A DNA stretch of 32,695 nt from a virus, in the IMG/VR virus record IMGVR_UViG_3300013132_000144, positions 1 to 32,695 of that record; one strand, written 5' to 3'. This document shows, in pieces, positions 1-8,980 of the stretch (position 1 is its first letter; each line of letters opens with the position of its first letter). Made by a program: the position numbers and the translations under genes. The notes beneath the pieces are model-generated. The model worked only from the letters and a program-made list of their open reading frames with translations, did not search any database and was not told the DNA's origin.

Positions 1-390
1 ACCATTACACCAACTCAAACACCAACCAATACAATTACGCCAACTCAAACTCCTACAAATACAATTACTCCTACAAATACAATAACACCTACTAACACCA
101 TTACACCAACTCAAACACCAACTAATACTATTACACCAACCAATACCATTACGCCAACTCAAACTCCTACAAATACAATTACTCCTACAAATACAATAAC
201 ACCTACTAACACCATTACACCAACTCAAACACCAACCAATACAATTACGCCAACTCAAACTCCTACAAATACAATTACTCCTACAAATACAATAACACCT
301 ACTAACACCATTACGCCAACTCAAACTCCTACAAATACTATCACACCAACAAATACAATAACACCAACCAATACCATTACACCAACATTA
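1..390 (+). repeat. Coding tandem repeat encoding TPTNTITPT linker, with 210-bp duplication
   Basis: Bases 1-104 and 211-314 are identical, the first mismatch being 105 versus 315. The repeat therefore has a higher-order period of 210 bp made from shorter 18- and 30-bp units (CCAACTCAAAC, CCTACAAATACAATTA, CCTACTAACACCATTA). Identity at silent positions indicates a recent duplication rather than selection on protein alone. The array probably continues to the left of the window. Confidence 0.9.
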
Positions 391-1011
391 ACACCTTGTA
401 ATTGCACATCAACAATCGCGTGGAGTAGTGTTATAAGTTGTTCAGATGCATGTTCAAGAGTTGGAGATTTTAAATTTCAGCAAACAATATATACATGTGG
501 TTCAATTGGTGTAAATAAAACAATATATTCCAATTCAGATTGTACATCACCAGTTTCTGCTGGATTTTATGCCACAAATAATGATGATTGTTACACAACG
601 AATAGTAGTGGTGTAATTACTGCAATAAGTTTGTGCCCAACATCAACACCAACACCAACAAATACAGTTACACCCACCAATACGATAACTCCAACAAATA
701 CCATTACACCTACTCAAACTCCTACAAATACAATTACACCAACTAACACAATTACACCAACCAATACAATTACACCTACTAACACCATTACTCCAACACC
801 AACACCACCATGTAATTGTGTTGAATATTTAGTAACAAATACAGGTTTTGTTTCTGCAACGTGGGAATATATTGATTGTCTTGGTGAAACTGCATTTGGA
901 TTTTTAGGTGGATTACAAAGTGATACATTATGTATGTGTGAAAATTCAATGACAAATGAAAACCCATCAGGAGTATTAACTTTCCAAAATAATGGAGCAT
1001 GTCCAAGTTAA
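1..1011 (+). CDS. Thr/Pro-linker, Cys-rich modular protein (5' end missing), putative virion fibre or adhesin
   Basis: The reading frame is open from the first base, so the gene starts outside the window; an internal TTG at 631 is not needed as a start. The first 130 codons are almost pure Thr/Pro/Asn/Ile linker built on TPTNTITPT and TPTQTPTNT. Two Cys-rich modules follow, each opening with PCNC (about codons 132-210 and 270-336) and separated by another TPTNTIT linker; the second ends in GACPS and stop. The next gene carries related modules, so the two genes look like paralogues. The layout suggests an extended surface stalk carrying small disulfide- or metal-stabilised domains. Position beside other virion-like genes supports a fibre or decoration role, but no enzymatic motif is seen. 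Function is inferred from composition and context only. Confidence 0.7.
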   Translation, partial: TITPTQTPTNTITPTQTPTNTITPTNTITPTNTITPTQTPTNTITPTNTITPTQTPTNTITPTNTITPTNTITPTQTPTNTITPTQTPTNTITPTNTITPTNTITPTQTPTNTITPTNTITPTNTITPTLTPCNCTSTIAWSSVISCSDACSRVGDFKFQQTIYTCGSIGVNKTIYSNSDCTSPVSAGFYATNNDDCYTTNSSGVITAISLCPTSTPTPTNTVTPTNTITPTNTITPTQTPTNTITPTNTITPTNTITPTNTITPTPTPPCNCVEYLVTNTGFVSATWEYIDCLGETAFGFLGGLQSDTLCMCENSMTNENPSGVLTFQNNGACPS

Positions 1012-1030
1012 AATTTATAGAATTTAAAAA

Positions 1031-1054
1031 ATAATTATAAATTCTTATAATTAT
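1031..1054 (+). other. Perfect AT-only hairpin between two fibre genes
   Basis: Arms ATAATTATAA and TTATAATTAT form a perfect 10-bp stem with a 4-base loop (ATTC), 19 bp after the upstream stop codon and 36 bp before the next ATG. A short T-run lies 8 bases further on. It could end or protect the upstream mRNA; in such AT-rich DNA a chance origin is possible. Confidence 0.4.
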
Positions 1055-1090
1055 ATTATATGTTTTTAAATAAAATAAGTTTCAAATATC

Positions 1091-2452
1091 ATGTCTAATC
1101 ATATAAGAATATACGGATTGAATTTCCAAAATGATTTCACTGTATATTATAAAATTGGTATGGAGTTATTAAGTCAAACAAATAATTTCATTTTATATGA
1201 TACATATAATTCCTCAACAACAAATTTGACAATATCAGGTATCACAATAGATTTTGATACACAATTATGGATAAAAATTGTTGATGATGTTACAAATAGA
1301 TATATTATTGAGAATATAAATATTCATGAATCCTGTTATTATAATTGTTATGATTTGTCACCAACACCAACAAGTACTGTCACGCCAACAATAACACCAA
1401 CAAAAACAAATACACCAACACCAACTTTAACAACAGGTTTATCACCTACACCAACACCTACTGAAACGACAACAAATACACCAACACCAACCAACACAGT
1501 AACACCAGGATTATCTCCAACTGCTACTCCAACACAAACACCAACAAATACAATTACTCCAACCCCAACAACAACATCTCAATGTACATGTGTTGACTCA
1601 ATCACATATACATTAAATTTGGGAGGTACAATTTCTTATACTGATTGTAATGGAAATTATCAAGAAATTATAATAGGGTCACCTGGTCAACCACCACCAA
1701 GCATAGGGGGACCATATTATTTAGTATTGACAAATACAACGGGTTGTATAAATATCAATACTTTGGGTGGGACTGCAGATTACACAATAATATCATATGG
1801 ACCATGTTGTAATCCTTCAACACCAACACCTACACCAACTATGACTCCAACTCCAACATTTATATGTAATGATTGTAGAAATTGGGAATATCTTGGTGAA
1901 TCAATACCTGTTGAAGGTGATGTAATATATTATTACAATTGTGATAATGGTTCATTACAGACGGTAGTATTAAATTATGGAGACCCAACTGGTTATATTT
2001 GTAATTGTAATAGTGTTGATAATCCTTATTCCGATAATGGTACAACATTAACCGAAGTTGGTATTTGTTCAACACCAACACCTACACCAACTGCAACACC
2101 AACATCAACACCACCACCAATTGTTATAACATGTAATCCCGTTCAAAATCTTATTGTTACTGGTGTTGAATTTTTGGGTGAAGGACAAGTAAGTATTCAA
2201 ATTTCAACACAAAATAATGTTGACGTTGATACAACATTTGACATATATATTGATACAACAAATTATGGTAATTTCTTCAAAAATATAACAATATCCTCAG
2301 GTAGTAATTATGCATCTATTACTGATTCCATCGGTTCATCTGGTACACCAATCGTAGAAAGTTATTGTATAAATGACGTAGTTGGTAGTGTATTAATTAC
2401 ATGTGATAATTTCAATTGTGAAGGATTTAGTTGTCCTTGTGTAGAAACCTAA
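1091..2452 (+). CDS. Thr/Pro-linker, Cys-rich modular protein, putative virion fibre or adhesin
   Basis: This 453-residue protein opens with a Cys-poor domain of about 80 residues ending in CYYNC. Three modules follow, separated by SPTPTPT / TPTNTVTP linkers: one beginning CTCV (about 165-240) and ending in GPCC, one beginning CNDC (about 257-328) and ending in GICS, and a longer C-terminal module beginning CNPV and ending in a Cys cluster (CEGFSCPC). A repeated element is a Tyr/Asn-Cys-Asp/Asn-Gly turn ([14 protein letters not shown], and YIDCLGE in the gene upstream). It is a paralogue of the preceding gene. I see no signal peptide, membrane segment or enzyme motif. A fibre or surface-decoration role is inferred from architecture and neighbours. 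Confidence 0.75.
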   Translation: MSNHIRIYGLNFQNDFTVYYKIGMELLSQTNNFILYDTYNSSTTNLTISGITIDFDTQLWIKIVDDVTNRYIIENINIHESCYYNCYDLSPTPTSTVTPTITPTKTNTPTPTLTTGLSPTPTPTETTTNTPTPTNTVTPGLSPTATPTQTPTNTITPTPTTTSQCTCVDSITYTLNLGGTISYTDCNGNYQEIIIGSPGQPPPSIGGPYYLVLTNTTGCININTLGGTADYTIISYGPCCNPSTPTPTPTMTPTPTFICNDCRNWEYLGESIPVEGDVIYYYNCDNGSLQTVVLNYGDPTGYICNCNSVDNPYSDNGTTLTEVGICSTPTPTPTATPTSTPPPIVITCNPVQNLIVTGVEFLGEGQVSIQISTQNNVDVDTTFDIYIDTTNYGNFFKNITISSGSNYASITDSIGSSGTPIVESYCINDVVGSVLITCDNFNCEGFSCPCVET

Positions 2453-2477
2453 AAAAAATTAAATAGTATTTATTATT

Positions 2478-4634
2478 ATGAGTTTTTTAAATAATGAAGA
2501 TTCAAAATTTTTATCAGTAAGAATAACAAAAAAAGGAAGAAATGCTATTGCTAGAGGTAATTTTAAAATAAGTTACTTTCAAGTTGGCGATTCTGAATAT
2601 GATTATACAGAACCATTTAACAATTTATCGGGAGAAACAGGTACAACTGAACAAATTGTATTTGCGCCATTTGACAAAGAAAGTGGTGTAAAATATCCAT
2701 ATAAAAAAGATTCATCAACAGAATCAACAACATTTGGTATACCATCACAAAATTCAGGAATATCTGAAAAAATTAGAAATGTTATGGGACCTGCTGGTTT
2801 CATCAGTAGGTATGTGGAATATGATACTACAACAGGTTCTACTATTGAATATCCCAATTTTGAAATAAATATAAGTAGTTTGAATGGGACAAATATAATT
2901 ACAGCACCAACAGGTTCTACTTTTGCTGGTTGTTCATATTTAACGGTAGCATTAACCACATTAGTGGGCGCAAACGCACTAATATCGGGAAACTCAATTA
3001 GTTTTCAATATAAAATATCGGGCATCACATCAAACACAATATATTTAGATAGACAAACACCAAATTTATCTGCAGTTTCGGGTAAAGCAAGAGTCATATG
3101 TAATTATTATGAAACAGAATATAGTAATTGTCAAACAAGTGTCAATTATCAAGGTCAATTAAATCCTTGGTCATTGAATGTTGTATGGGCAGGAAACACA
3201 ACATCTTCAAATTTCGGAAAACCTATTGGTAGTGATGTGACATCATTAGACGAAAGTATTGCATCATATTCAAGCAATAAATACGTTTCAACAAAAGAAT
3301 TACTTGGATACACATCAACAGGACAAACATTTGTAAATTTTACGGGGGAAACATTAGAGTACCCAACATCATTTGTAAATTCGTATGATGAAGAAATTCT
3401 TGTACCATCCGATGAACAAAGATGTATCGCAATTATACATTATTCACAATTAGGTGATATTACTGTTGACCCTGAAAGGTTTTATAAATATGATGATTAT
3501 TTGAGTTATGATGATTCAACAACAAATACTGTTGCATTTGATAATGACAATGAACCTATAAGTGATACTGAGTATTTTGAAGTATTTCTACCTTTTATAT
3601 ATTATCATAGAAATACAAGTAACGTTCCTGGTGCAAAATTTATCATGGGTAGTGAAGATTATTTTGTTAAATCATTGAAAAACTCTAAACATCAATTATT
3701 ATATCGTTATTTATACGATGAGCAAGGAATAAAAGTAGGTAAAGTATATCCAAACAATAAAACAATTGTATTTGATGACCAAGAACTCGTTGCATTATTG
3801 GATTATAGGTCTAATAGAAAATATACATTACCTTCACCTAAGGTTATTACTGTACCAAGTGATGATACACCGGCTAATTCATTATTATCGGGTTCTACGG
3901 GGCAAACAGTTTGGATTACATACATGTTATCATATACTGGTGATACCAGATTAAATGGATTACCATGTAATTACATTAATAAAGTAAGACTGAATGGTTC
4001 AATTAGTTGTTTGAATATAAATGCGAGTAATGTAGGATTAAAATTTGGAGAATCATGTTTTACATATCTGAAAACATCGGTAAACAATATTGCACAAGGA
4101 TTTATTGCAAATAAATTTCAAGTATTAGTACAACTATTAGACAACGATGAATATCCAGAAACAAATAGTTGGAAAGTAATCGATATTACAGACCAAATAC
4201 CTAATCACACTGTTGGAAATTTAATCAACCCAACAGGATTGACTGGAACAACTTTTGTTGTTACATTAGATGACTATGAAAACAATTCAACGACATTTGA
4301 TTTGGAATCATATTTAGTTTCAGGAACTACAGATACCAATTATTTGGGAGACACATCTACTGCTAGTAAATTTCAATTCGGAGATAATCAATATTTTCCT
4401 GGTAGTATTAAATTAGTTCGTGCATCCGATGTTGAAGAGTTTAATTTTTTGGTTAATTTATCTTCATCAGATTTTTTAACTTCTCAAAATCCAACATATA
4501 CAACAGGAACACCAAAGAAAGTTACAGATATTGCTTTATTGGATGACAATAAAGATGTAATGGTAATTGCAAAAACATCTATACCTGTTACAAGAACAGG
4601 AGCACAGACATTTACAATTCAATTAGATTTCTAA
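2478..4634 (+). CDS. Large putative phage virion structural protein
   Basis: The 718-residue protein starts MSFLNNEDSKFLSVRITKKG and continues with GRNAIARGNF, ISYFQVGDSEYDY; this N-terminal pattern (an Arg-Ile-Thr-x-x-Gly-Arg segment, then SYFxxGDSE) recurs in structural proteins of large Bacteroidetes and marine T4-like phages as far as I recall. The rest is rich in Thr, Ser, Asn and Tyr in beta-strand-like stretches, with no membrane segment or catalytic motif. It follows the two fibre-like genes with a 25-bp gap and is the last gene before an intergenic hairpin and the DNA-metabolism block. A tail, baseplate or fibre component is the best guess; the exact part cannot be named. Confidence 0.65.
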   Translation: MSFLNNEDSKFLSVRITKKGRNAIARGNFKISYFQVGDSEYDYTEPFNNLSGETGTTEQIVFAPFDKESGVKYPYKKDSSTESTTFGIPSQNSGISEKIRNVMGPAGFISRYVEYDTTTGSTIEYPNFEINISSLNGTNIITAPTGSTFAGCSYLTVALTTLVGANALISGNSISFQYKISGITSNTIYLDRQTPNLSAVSGKARVICNYYETEYSNCQTSVNYQGQLNPWSLNVVWAGNTTSSNFGKPIGSDVTSLDESIASYSSNKYVSTKELLGYTSTGQTFVNFTGETLEYPTSFVNSYDEEILVPSDEQRCIAIIHYSQLGDITVDPERFYKYDDYLSYDDSTTNTVAFDNDNEPISDTEYFEVFLPFIYYHRNTSNVPGAKFIMGSEDYFVKSLKNSKHQLLYRYLYDEQGIKVGKVYPNNKTIVFDDQELVALLDYRSNRKYTLPSPKVITVPSDDTPANSLLSGSTGQTVWITYMLSYTGDTRLNGLPCNYINKVRLNGSISCLNINASNVGLKFGESCFTYLKTSVNNIAQGFIANKFQVLVQLLDNDEYPETNSWKVIDITDQIPNHTVGNLINPTGLTGTTFVVTLDDYENNSTTFDLESYLVSGTTDTNYLGDTSTASKFQFGDNQYFPGSIKLVRASDVEEFNFLVNLSSSDFLTSQNPTYTTGTPKKVTDIALLDDNKDVMVIAKTSIPVTRTGAQTFTIQLDF

Positions 4635-4649
4635 GTGTTTACAAATATG

Positions 4650-4680
4650 TATTATTTGATTAAAATTAAATCAAATAATA
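4650..4680 (+). other. Perfect 12-bp hairpin before the resolvase gene
   Basis: Arms TATTATTTGATT (4650-4661) and AATCAAATAATA (4669-4680) are perfect reverse complements around a 7-base loop. It fills the gap between the end of the structural gene and the ATG at 4691. No T-run follows, so it is not a standard intrinsic terminator; it may be an operator, an mRNA end or a processing site. Confidence 0.5.
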
Positions 4681-4690
4681 TAAATTTTAT

Positions 4691-5299
4691 ATGTATGTAA
4701 ATATTAATGAATTAAAAAACAAATCAAAAATTTTAGGTCTTGACATAAGTACTAAAGTTATTGGATTTGCATTATTTGATTTATCTGATTCAAATTTATT
4801 GGAATTGACCCATTTTTCACCAAAAATAAAACCTCAACCTGAAGATAAAATAGAAGAATTATTAAAAAAAGCAGATGCATTTAAAGAACATATCAAAAAT
4901 TATACTAATTTAGGGATTACCAAAATTATTATCGAAGAACCTTTACTAAACTCAAATAACATATATACTGTTGGAACCTTAATTAGGTACAATACATTGA
5001 TATTGAAAAACTGTTATGATATTTTAGGTATTGTACCCACATTCATATCAACATATAATGCAAGACGATATGCATTTCCAAGTTTGGTTAGTAAAAATGA
5101 TAAAGGAAAAGAAGTTTTATTTGGTGGATTACCAAAAGATATAGACAAAAAAAAGATTATATGGGAACATGTAAATTCATTGTTTTCTGATATAAATTGG
5201 TTATATGATAAAAACAATCAATTAAAAAAAGAAAACTTTGATATGGCAGATGCTGCGACTTGTGTTATTGGTTATATGAATATGATTAAGACTGATTAG
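4691..5299 (+). CDS. RuvC-like Holliday junction resolvase
   Basis: A 202-residue RNase H-fold nuclease of the RuvC type. The four acidic positions expected for two-metal catalysis are visible: D18 in LGLDISTKVIGFALFD, E82/E83 in KIIIEEPLL, and D184 and D187 in FDMADAATCVIGY. It would cut four-way or branched DNA formed in recombination and replication so that DNA can be packaged, the role endonuclease VII plays in T4. It heads a run of replication and recombination genes (primase, RecB-like nuclease, gp47/gp46-like), which fits that job. The ATG at 4691 gives a short N-terminal extension before the first beta strand and no better start is present. Confidence 0.85.
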   Translation: MYVNINELKNKSKILGLDISTKVIGFALFDLSDSNLLELTHFSPKIKPQPEDKIEELLKKADAFKEHIKNYTNLGITKIIIEEPLLNSNNIYTVGTLIRYNTLILKNCYDILGIVPTFISTYNARRYAFPSLVSKNDKGKEVLFGGLPKDIDKKKIIWEHVNSLFSDINWLYDKNNQLKKENFDMADAATCVIGYMNMIKTD

Positions 5300-5344
5300 A
5301 TTTCAATCTTACAATTCTTTAAATTTTTTTCGTATATTGTGATT

Positions 5345-6283
5345 ATGAAAGATAATCGGGATTATCAACCTATAATTGATATATTAATACAATTATTGGG
5401 TGAGTATAAATCTCACAATGAATTAAAGGGACAAATTTCATTTGATTGTCCTGTTTGTAGTTACGAAATTAAAGGATTAAGTGATGGTGATGGAAAGGGA
5501 AACTTGGAAGTAAATTATTATAGTAATGTATTTAAATGTTGGTCGTGTTCAGAAACACATGAAACTCACGGGTCAGTTTTTAAATTGATAAAAACTCATG
5601 GAAACAATAAATTATTAAAAAGATATCAACTTCTTAGACCTGAATCTGATAGTATTGCAGAAACAAAGAAAAAACAATACATACAATTACCAAAAGAATT
5701 TACTCCATTACATAATGTATCAAATGGTATTAAATTACTACCACAATATAAACAAGCGCATGGGTATTTAAAAAGTAGAAACATAAATGATGATTTAATA
5801 AAAAAATTTAATATTGGATTTTGTAGAAATGGGTATTATGAGAATAGAATAATTATACCATCATATGATAAAAACAATTATTTAAATTATTTTATTGGAC
5901 GTTCATATTTATCAAATCCAAAACTGAAATACTTAAACCCAGTAGCACAGAAAGAATTAATAATTTTCAATGAAAAATTTATTAATTGGAATGATACTGT
6001 ATATTTAGTTGAGGGTGCATTTGATTCCATTTTTATCAATAATTCAATACCATTGTTAGGAAAAATCATGAGTGAATATCTCCATAATGTATTATATCAA
6101 AATGCAAATCAAATTGTTATAGTATTTGACCCAGACGCATGGGATAATGCACAAATAGTTTATCATAAACTTAATTGTGGTAAGTTGATGGGAAAAGTTT
6201 CAATTATACAATTATTAGGTAACCAAGATGTTGCAGATTTACAAGGTATATTATCAGGATATGAACCCAAAAAAATAGATTGA
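5345..6283 (+). CDS. DNA primase (zinc finger plus TOPRIM)
   Basis: This 312-residue protein has a CHC2-like zinc-binding motif (CPVC at 35-38, CWSC at 65-68) and a TOPRIM catalytic domain, with the conserved Glu in LVEGAFDS (E223) and the acidic pair in VIVFDPDAWD (262-264). It would make RNA primers for lagging-strand synthesis. No helicase domain is attached, unlike T7 gp4, so a separate helicase is expected elsewhere. I chose ATG 5345; a GTG two codons upstream (5339) is possible but less likely. Its TGA overlaps the next ATG (TGATG), suggesting translational coupling. A T-run plus TATATT lies just before the start (5324-5338). Confidence 0.88.
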   Translation: MKDNRDYQPIIDILIQLLGEYKSHNELKGQISFDCPVCSYEIKGLSDGDGKGNLEVNYYSNVFKCWSCSETHETHGSVFKLIKTHGNNKLLKRYQLLRPESDSIAETKKKQYIQLPKEFTPLHNVSNGIKLLPQYKQAHGYLKSRNINDDLIKKFNIGFCRNGYYENRIIIPSYDKNNYLNYFIGRSYLSNPKLKYLNPVAQKELIIFNEKFINWNDTVYLVEGAFDSIFINNSIPLLGKIMSEYLHNVLYQNANQIVIVFDPDAWDNAQIVYHKLNCGKLMGKVSIIQLLGNQDVADLQGILSGYEPKKID

Positions 6284-7143
6284 TGAATCTTCATGAATTT
6301 TCCAAAGACATTAGGTCGGTTTTAGAAAAAAAGAGAGAAGAATTTTCTCTGAATTTTATTGAAGAAAAACATGTTTATTACATGAAAGATATTGATGGGG
6401 AAATTAAATCCAATTTTCCATCAGTATCAACTATAGTAAAAAAATTTCACAAAAAATTTGATTCCGAAGGTATATCATTAAGGATGTCCAATAATGATTT
6501 ACAAAAACAAAAGAAAATTTTACAAGAATGGAAAAATGCAGCAGATTATAGTGCAAATATGGGTAGTAGGGTTCATTATGAACTTGAATGTGAACTCATA
6601 AAAAGATATGGTAATTACAAAAATGTGAGAGAACCAATTTTTGAAATTAATGAACAACAAAAAAATATAAGCGATAGAATGATTATTGCAGGGAAGAAAT
6701 TTCTTGACCTGATACAAAAAAGAGGAGGAATATTATTAGACACTGAAATTGTATTAGGTAACCCACATGAGAGATATTGTGGTCAACCCGATAAAGTATG
6801 GTTATTCAAACATAAAACAGATGATGAATTTGGTTTTGTAATAACAGATTATAAAAGTAACAAGCCAAAAAATTTTGAAGTACATAATTACACGGATAGA
6901 TTATATTCACCATTTAATGAATATCATGACAACGCATTAGGTCATTATTATTTACAACTTCCTTTATATGGGAGATTACTTTTGAGTATGTTAAAAGATA
7001 CAAAGTATAAACATATTAAATTCTATGGCTCAGTTGTGGTTTTATTAAAAGAAGATGAAACATTTGTTGAGTATAAAGTACCAAGTAAAATTCACAACAT
7101 TATATTAAACATGGATTTGTCAAAAATTTTAAAAAATGATTAA
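6283..7143 (+). CDS. RecB/Cas4-like PD-(D/E)XK nuclease
   Basis: A 286-residue protein with the RecB-family nuclease signature in order: GSRVH (94-98), the Asp of GQPDK (D170), the D-x-K of ITDYKSNK (D189, K191), and the QxxxY motif in LQLPLYGRLL (Q225, Y229). The four-Cys iron-sulfur cluster of Cas4 and AddB is not visible. It would degrade or resect DNA ends in recombination-dependent replication or in host DNA breakdown. It sits between primase and the gp47-like nuclease, overlapping the former by one base and the latter by eight. The start is the ATG inside the upstream TGATG; a TTG one codon earlier is an alternative. Confidence 0.85.
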   Translation: MNLHEFSKDIRSVLEKKREEFSLNFIEEKHVYYMKDIDGEIKSNFPSVSTIVKKFHKKFDSEGISLRMSNNDLQKQKKILQEWKNAADYSANMGSRVHYELECELIKRYGNYKNVREPIFEINEQQKNISDRMIIAGKKFLDLIQKRGGILLDTEIVLGNPHERYCGQPDKVWLFKHKTDDEFGFVITDYKSNKPKNFEVHNYTDRLYSPFNEYHDNALGHYYLQLPLYGRLLLSMLKDTKYKHIKFYGSVVVLLKEDETFVEYKVPSKIHNIILNMDLSKILKND

Positions 7144-7933
7144 ACAAATAATACACATTGCAGATATACATATCAGAAACAATCAATATCATGATATGTA
7201 TCAAAATCAGTTTGATAAATTATATCAGGAAATTGAAAAATATAATTTCAATCATGATGAAACTAGAATTGTTATTGTGGGTGATTTGTTTCATCAAAAA
7301 ATTAACATTACTAATGAACAACTAATTCTTGGTAGTAAATTCATTAATGATTTATCACATTATGGAAAAGTTATTATAATACCCGGAAACCATGATTTTT
7401 TGGAAAACAATATCGAAAGAATTGACAGTATAACCCCGATAGTTGAATTACTAAATAACAACCATGTAAAATATTATAAAGACTATGGTATATATGAAGA
7501 TGAAAATATAAATTGGGTTGTATATTCATTATATCAAAATAATAAAAAACCTGATTATAAAAAAATTAAAGACAAATTATATGTTGGTTTATTTCATGGG
7601 CCAATTCAAGGTATGTCAACTGATGTCGGTTATCATTTCGATGATGGGTACGATAAGTTAAATTTTATTGGATTGGACCTATTGTTATGTGGTGATATAC
7701 ATTTGAGACAGAAATTTATATTACCTGATGGTGGAGATGCAATTATGATTGGTTCATATGTGCAACAAGATTTTGGTGAAAATATAACATACCATGGGTA
7801 TGGACTATACAATGTTGAAAAAAATGAATATTCTTTTCATAATATAATCAATGAATCCCCATTCATGCATTTTTTGATTAATGATATTAATGATATAAAT
7901 GATGGAAAAGAAGAACTACTTAATCTTGGATAA
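7136..7933 (+). CDS. gp47: gp47/SbcD/Mre11-like recombination nuclease subunit
   Basis: A 265-residue calcineurin-like metallophosphoesterase with the complete Mre11/SbcD metal-binding set: D10 and H12 (IADIHIR), D50 (IVGDLFHQK), N85/H86 (PGNHDF), H154 (GLFHGP) and H189 (CGDIHLR). Paired with the gp46-like ATPase at 8973, it would process double-strand ends and start recombination-dependent replication, as T4 gp46/gp47 do. Unlike in T4, where the two genes are nearly adjacent, three small genes lie between the subunits here. It overlaps the preceding nuclease by eight bases. The length is close to the nuclease core, with little of the capping domain. Confidence 0.92.
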   Translation: MIKQIIHIADIHIRNNQYHDMYQNQFDKLYQEIEKYNFNHDETRIVIVGDLFHQKINITNEQLILGSKFINDLSHYGKVIIIPGNHDFLENNIERIDSITPIVELLNNNHVKYYKDYGIYEDENINWVVYSLYQNNKKPDYKKIKDKLYVGLFHGPIQGMSTDVGYHFDDGYDKLNFIGLDLLLCGDIHLRQKFILPDGGDAIMIGSYVQQDFGENITYHGYGLYNVEKNEYSFHNIINESPFMHFLINDINDINDGKEELLNLG

Positions 7934-8123
7934 TGAATTTTTACAATTTTGTAAATTGAATAATATTGATGATATTGAAAGATATGCTAAAAAAGTATTT
8001 GATATTGGATTTACTACAATAAAATATGATAGAGTTCCTAAAATTGAAATGAGTTCCAAAATAGAAGAAATTAAACAAGAAAATAAATTAGAAAAAAAGG
8101 CAACAAGTCTATATGACGAATAA
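7899..8123 (+). CDS. Small conserved-looking protein between gp47 and gp46
   Basis: A 74-residue highly charged protein. The central part (NEFLQFCKLNNIDDIERYAK, then FDIGFTTIKYDR) reads like a compact helical fold, and the C-terminal half is Lys/Glu-rich. The ATG at 7899 (or 7902) overlaps the gp47-like gene by 35 bases; a TTG at 7926 would overlap by only eight and is an alternative start. Its place between the two nuclease subunits suggests co-expression with them. No function can be assigned. Confidence 0.6.
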   Translation: MMEKKNYLILDNEFLQFCKLNNIDDIERYAKKVFDIGFTTIKYDRVPKIEMSSKIEEIKQENKLEKKATSLYDE

Positions 8124-8146
8124 AAATTTTTCCTTATATTTTTTGT

Positions 8147-8464
8147 ATGATTATATTTTTAGTTTGGACATTCATTGCATATGGAATTACGTCAATTTTA
8201 GTTTGGGGTTCAATTTTTGAATCTACAAGAGATTGGATTAAACAAAAATCTAATTTTTTTGGTAGTATGATAAGTTGTGTTTTATGCACAAGTACATGGG
8301 TTGGTTTTTTTATGTCTGTTGTAATAGGTAGTGTGACTTCCATTTTTTTCAATACTTCTAATTTTCTGAATGTTTTTTTTGATGGTATGTACACTGCAGG
8401 TAGTGTATGGGCATTAAATGCAATAATTGAATTTTTTGAAGAGAATAGGATAAATAAAAATTAA
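8147..8464 (+). CDS. Small multi-pass membrane protein with CxxC motif
   Basis: A 105-residue protein with three hydrophobic segments (about 1-24, 44-67 and 78-98). The second begins with SCVLCTSTWVGF, a Cys-x-x-Cys followed by a Trp-x-Gly, which recalls the short DUF1360-type membrane proteins; this resemblance is tentative. The gene starts 23 bases after the previous stop behind a T-run plus TATATT (8127-8140), and its stop codon directly abuts the next ATG. A holin-like role cannot be excluded, but no lysis gene is adjacent. Confidence 0.65.
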   Translation: MIIFLVWTFIAYGITSILVWGSIFESTRDWIKQKSNFFGSMISCVLCTSTWVGFFMSVVIGSVTSIFFNTSNFLNVFFDGMYTAGSVWALNAIIEFFEENRINKN

Positions 8465-8980
8465 ATGTCGGAAAAAATAAATTATGATGATTCAATAGTC
8501 AGAAGTCAAGTCATAAATTTTTTCTCTAAAAAATTCAATATTGTTTTAGAACAAACAAATCCTGATAGTAAAATTATCGATTTGACGGGATACACATCTC
8601 ATTATTTCGGTGTTGAAGTTGAACATGGTAAATGGGTTGGAGATTTTTGGAAGAATAAAAAATATGCATTAGTATCAAATACTGGATATCCTACAATCAA
8701 CATACCACTTAGGAAAGAAAAATATTGGAAAAAAGAATATTATTATTATAATAAATTATATGTAAATGAATTTTATGATAAGAATATATTTGTCAGAACA
8801 AATATTGATTTTACACAATTTATTTTAATTTATCCCGATACAATCCTTAACGAGAATAAAAAGATTATTACAGAATTTATACCACGAAATAGTAATGTTG
8901 CAGAAAAATTCATGTCATTCAAAAAAGAAGATGTTAAAACATACAATTTGATTGAAGACAAATATCTGTTGGATGAATAA
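8465..8980 (+). CDS. Hypothetical protein next to gp46
   Basis: A 171-residue soluble-looking protein starting directly after the preceding stop and overlapping the gp46-like gene by eight bases. The middle has alternating beta-like strands and many aromatic residues: IIDLTGYTSHYFGVEVEHGK, YPTINIPLRKEKYW, FVRTNIDFTQFILIYPD. The order Asp - Glu-x-Glu - Lys-rich strand faintly recalls PD-(D/E)XK nuclease or resolvase folds, but no motif is convincing. The operon position suggests a role linked to DNA metabolism. I do not recognise the family. Confidence 0.65.
   Translation: MSEKINYDDSIVRSQVINFFSKKFNIVLEQTNPDSKIIDLTGYTSHYFGVEVEHGKWVGDFWKNKKYALVSNTGYPTINIPLRKEKYWKKEYYYYNKLYVNEFYDKNIFVRTNIDFTQFILIYPDTILNENKKIITEFIPRNSNVAEKFMSFKKEDVKTYNLIEDKYLLDE

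Noticed and set aside
1-390. CRISPR-like or origin-type repeat array
   Set aside because: There are no unique spacers of constant size; the repeats are coding, in frame, and encode Thr/Pro linkers.
631-1011. Separate short gene starting at TTG 631
   Set aside because: The frame is open without interruption from base 1, and the start would fall inside a Cys module.
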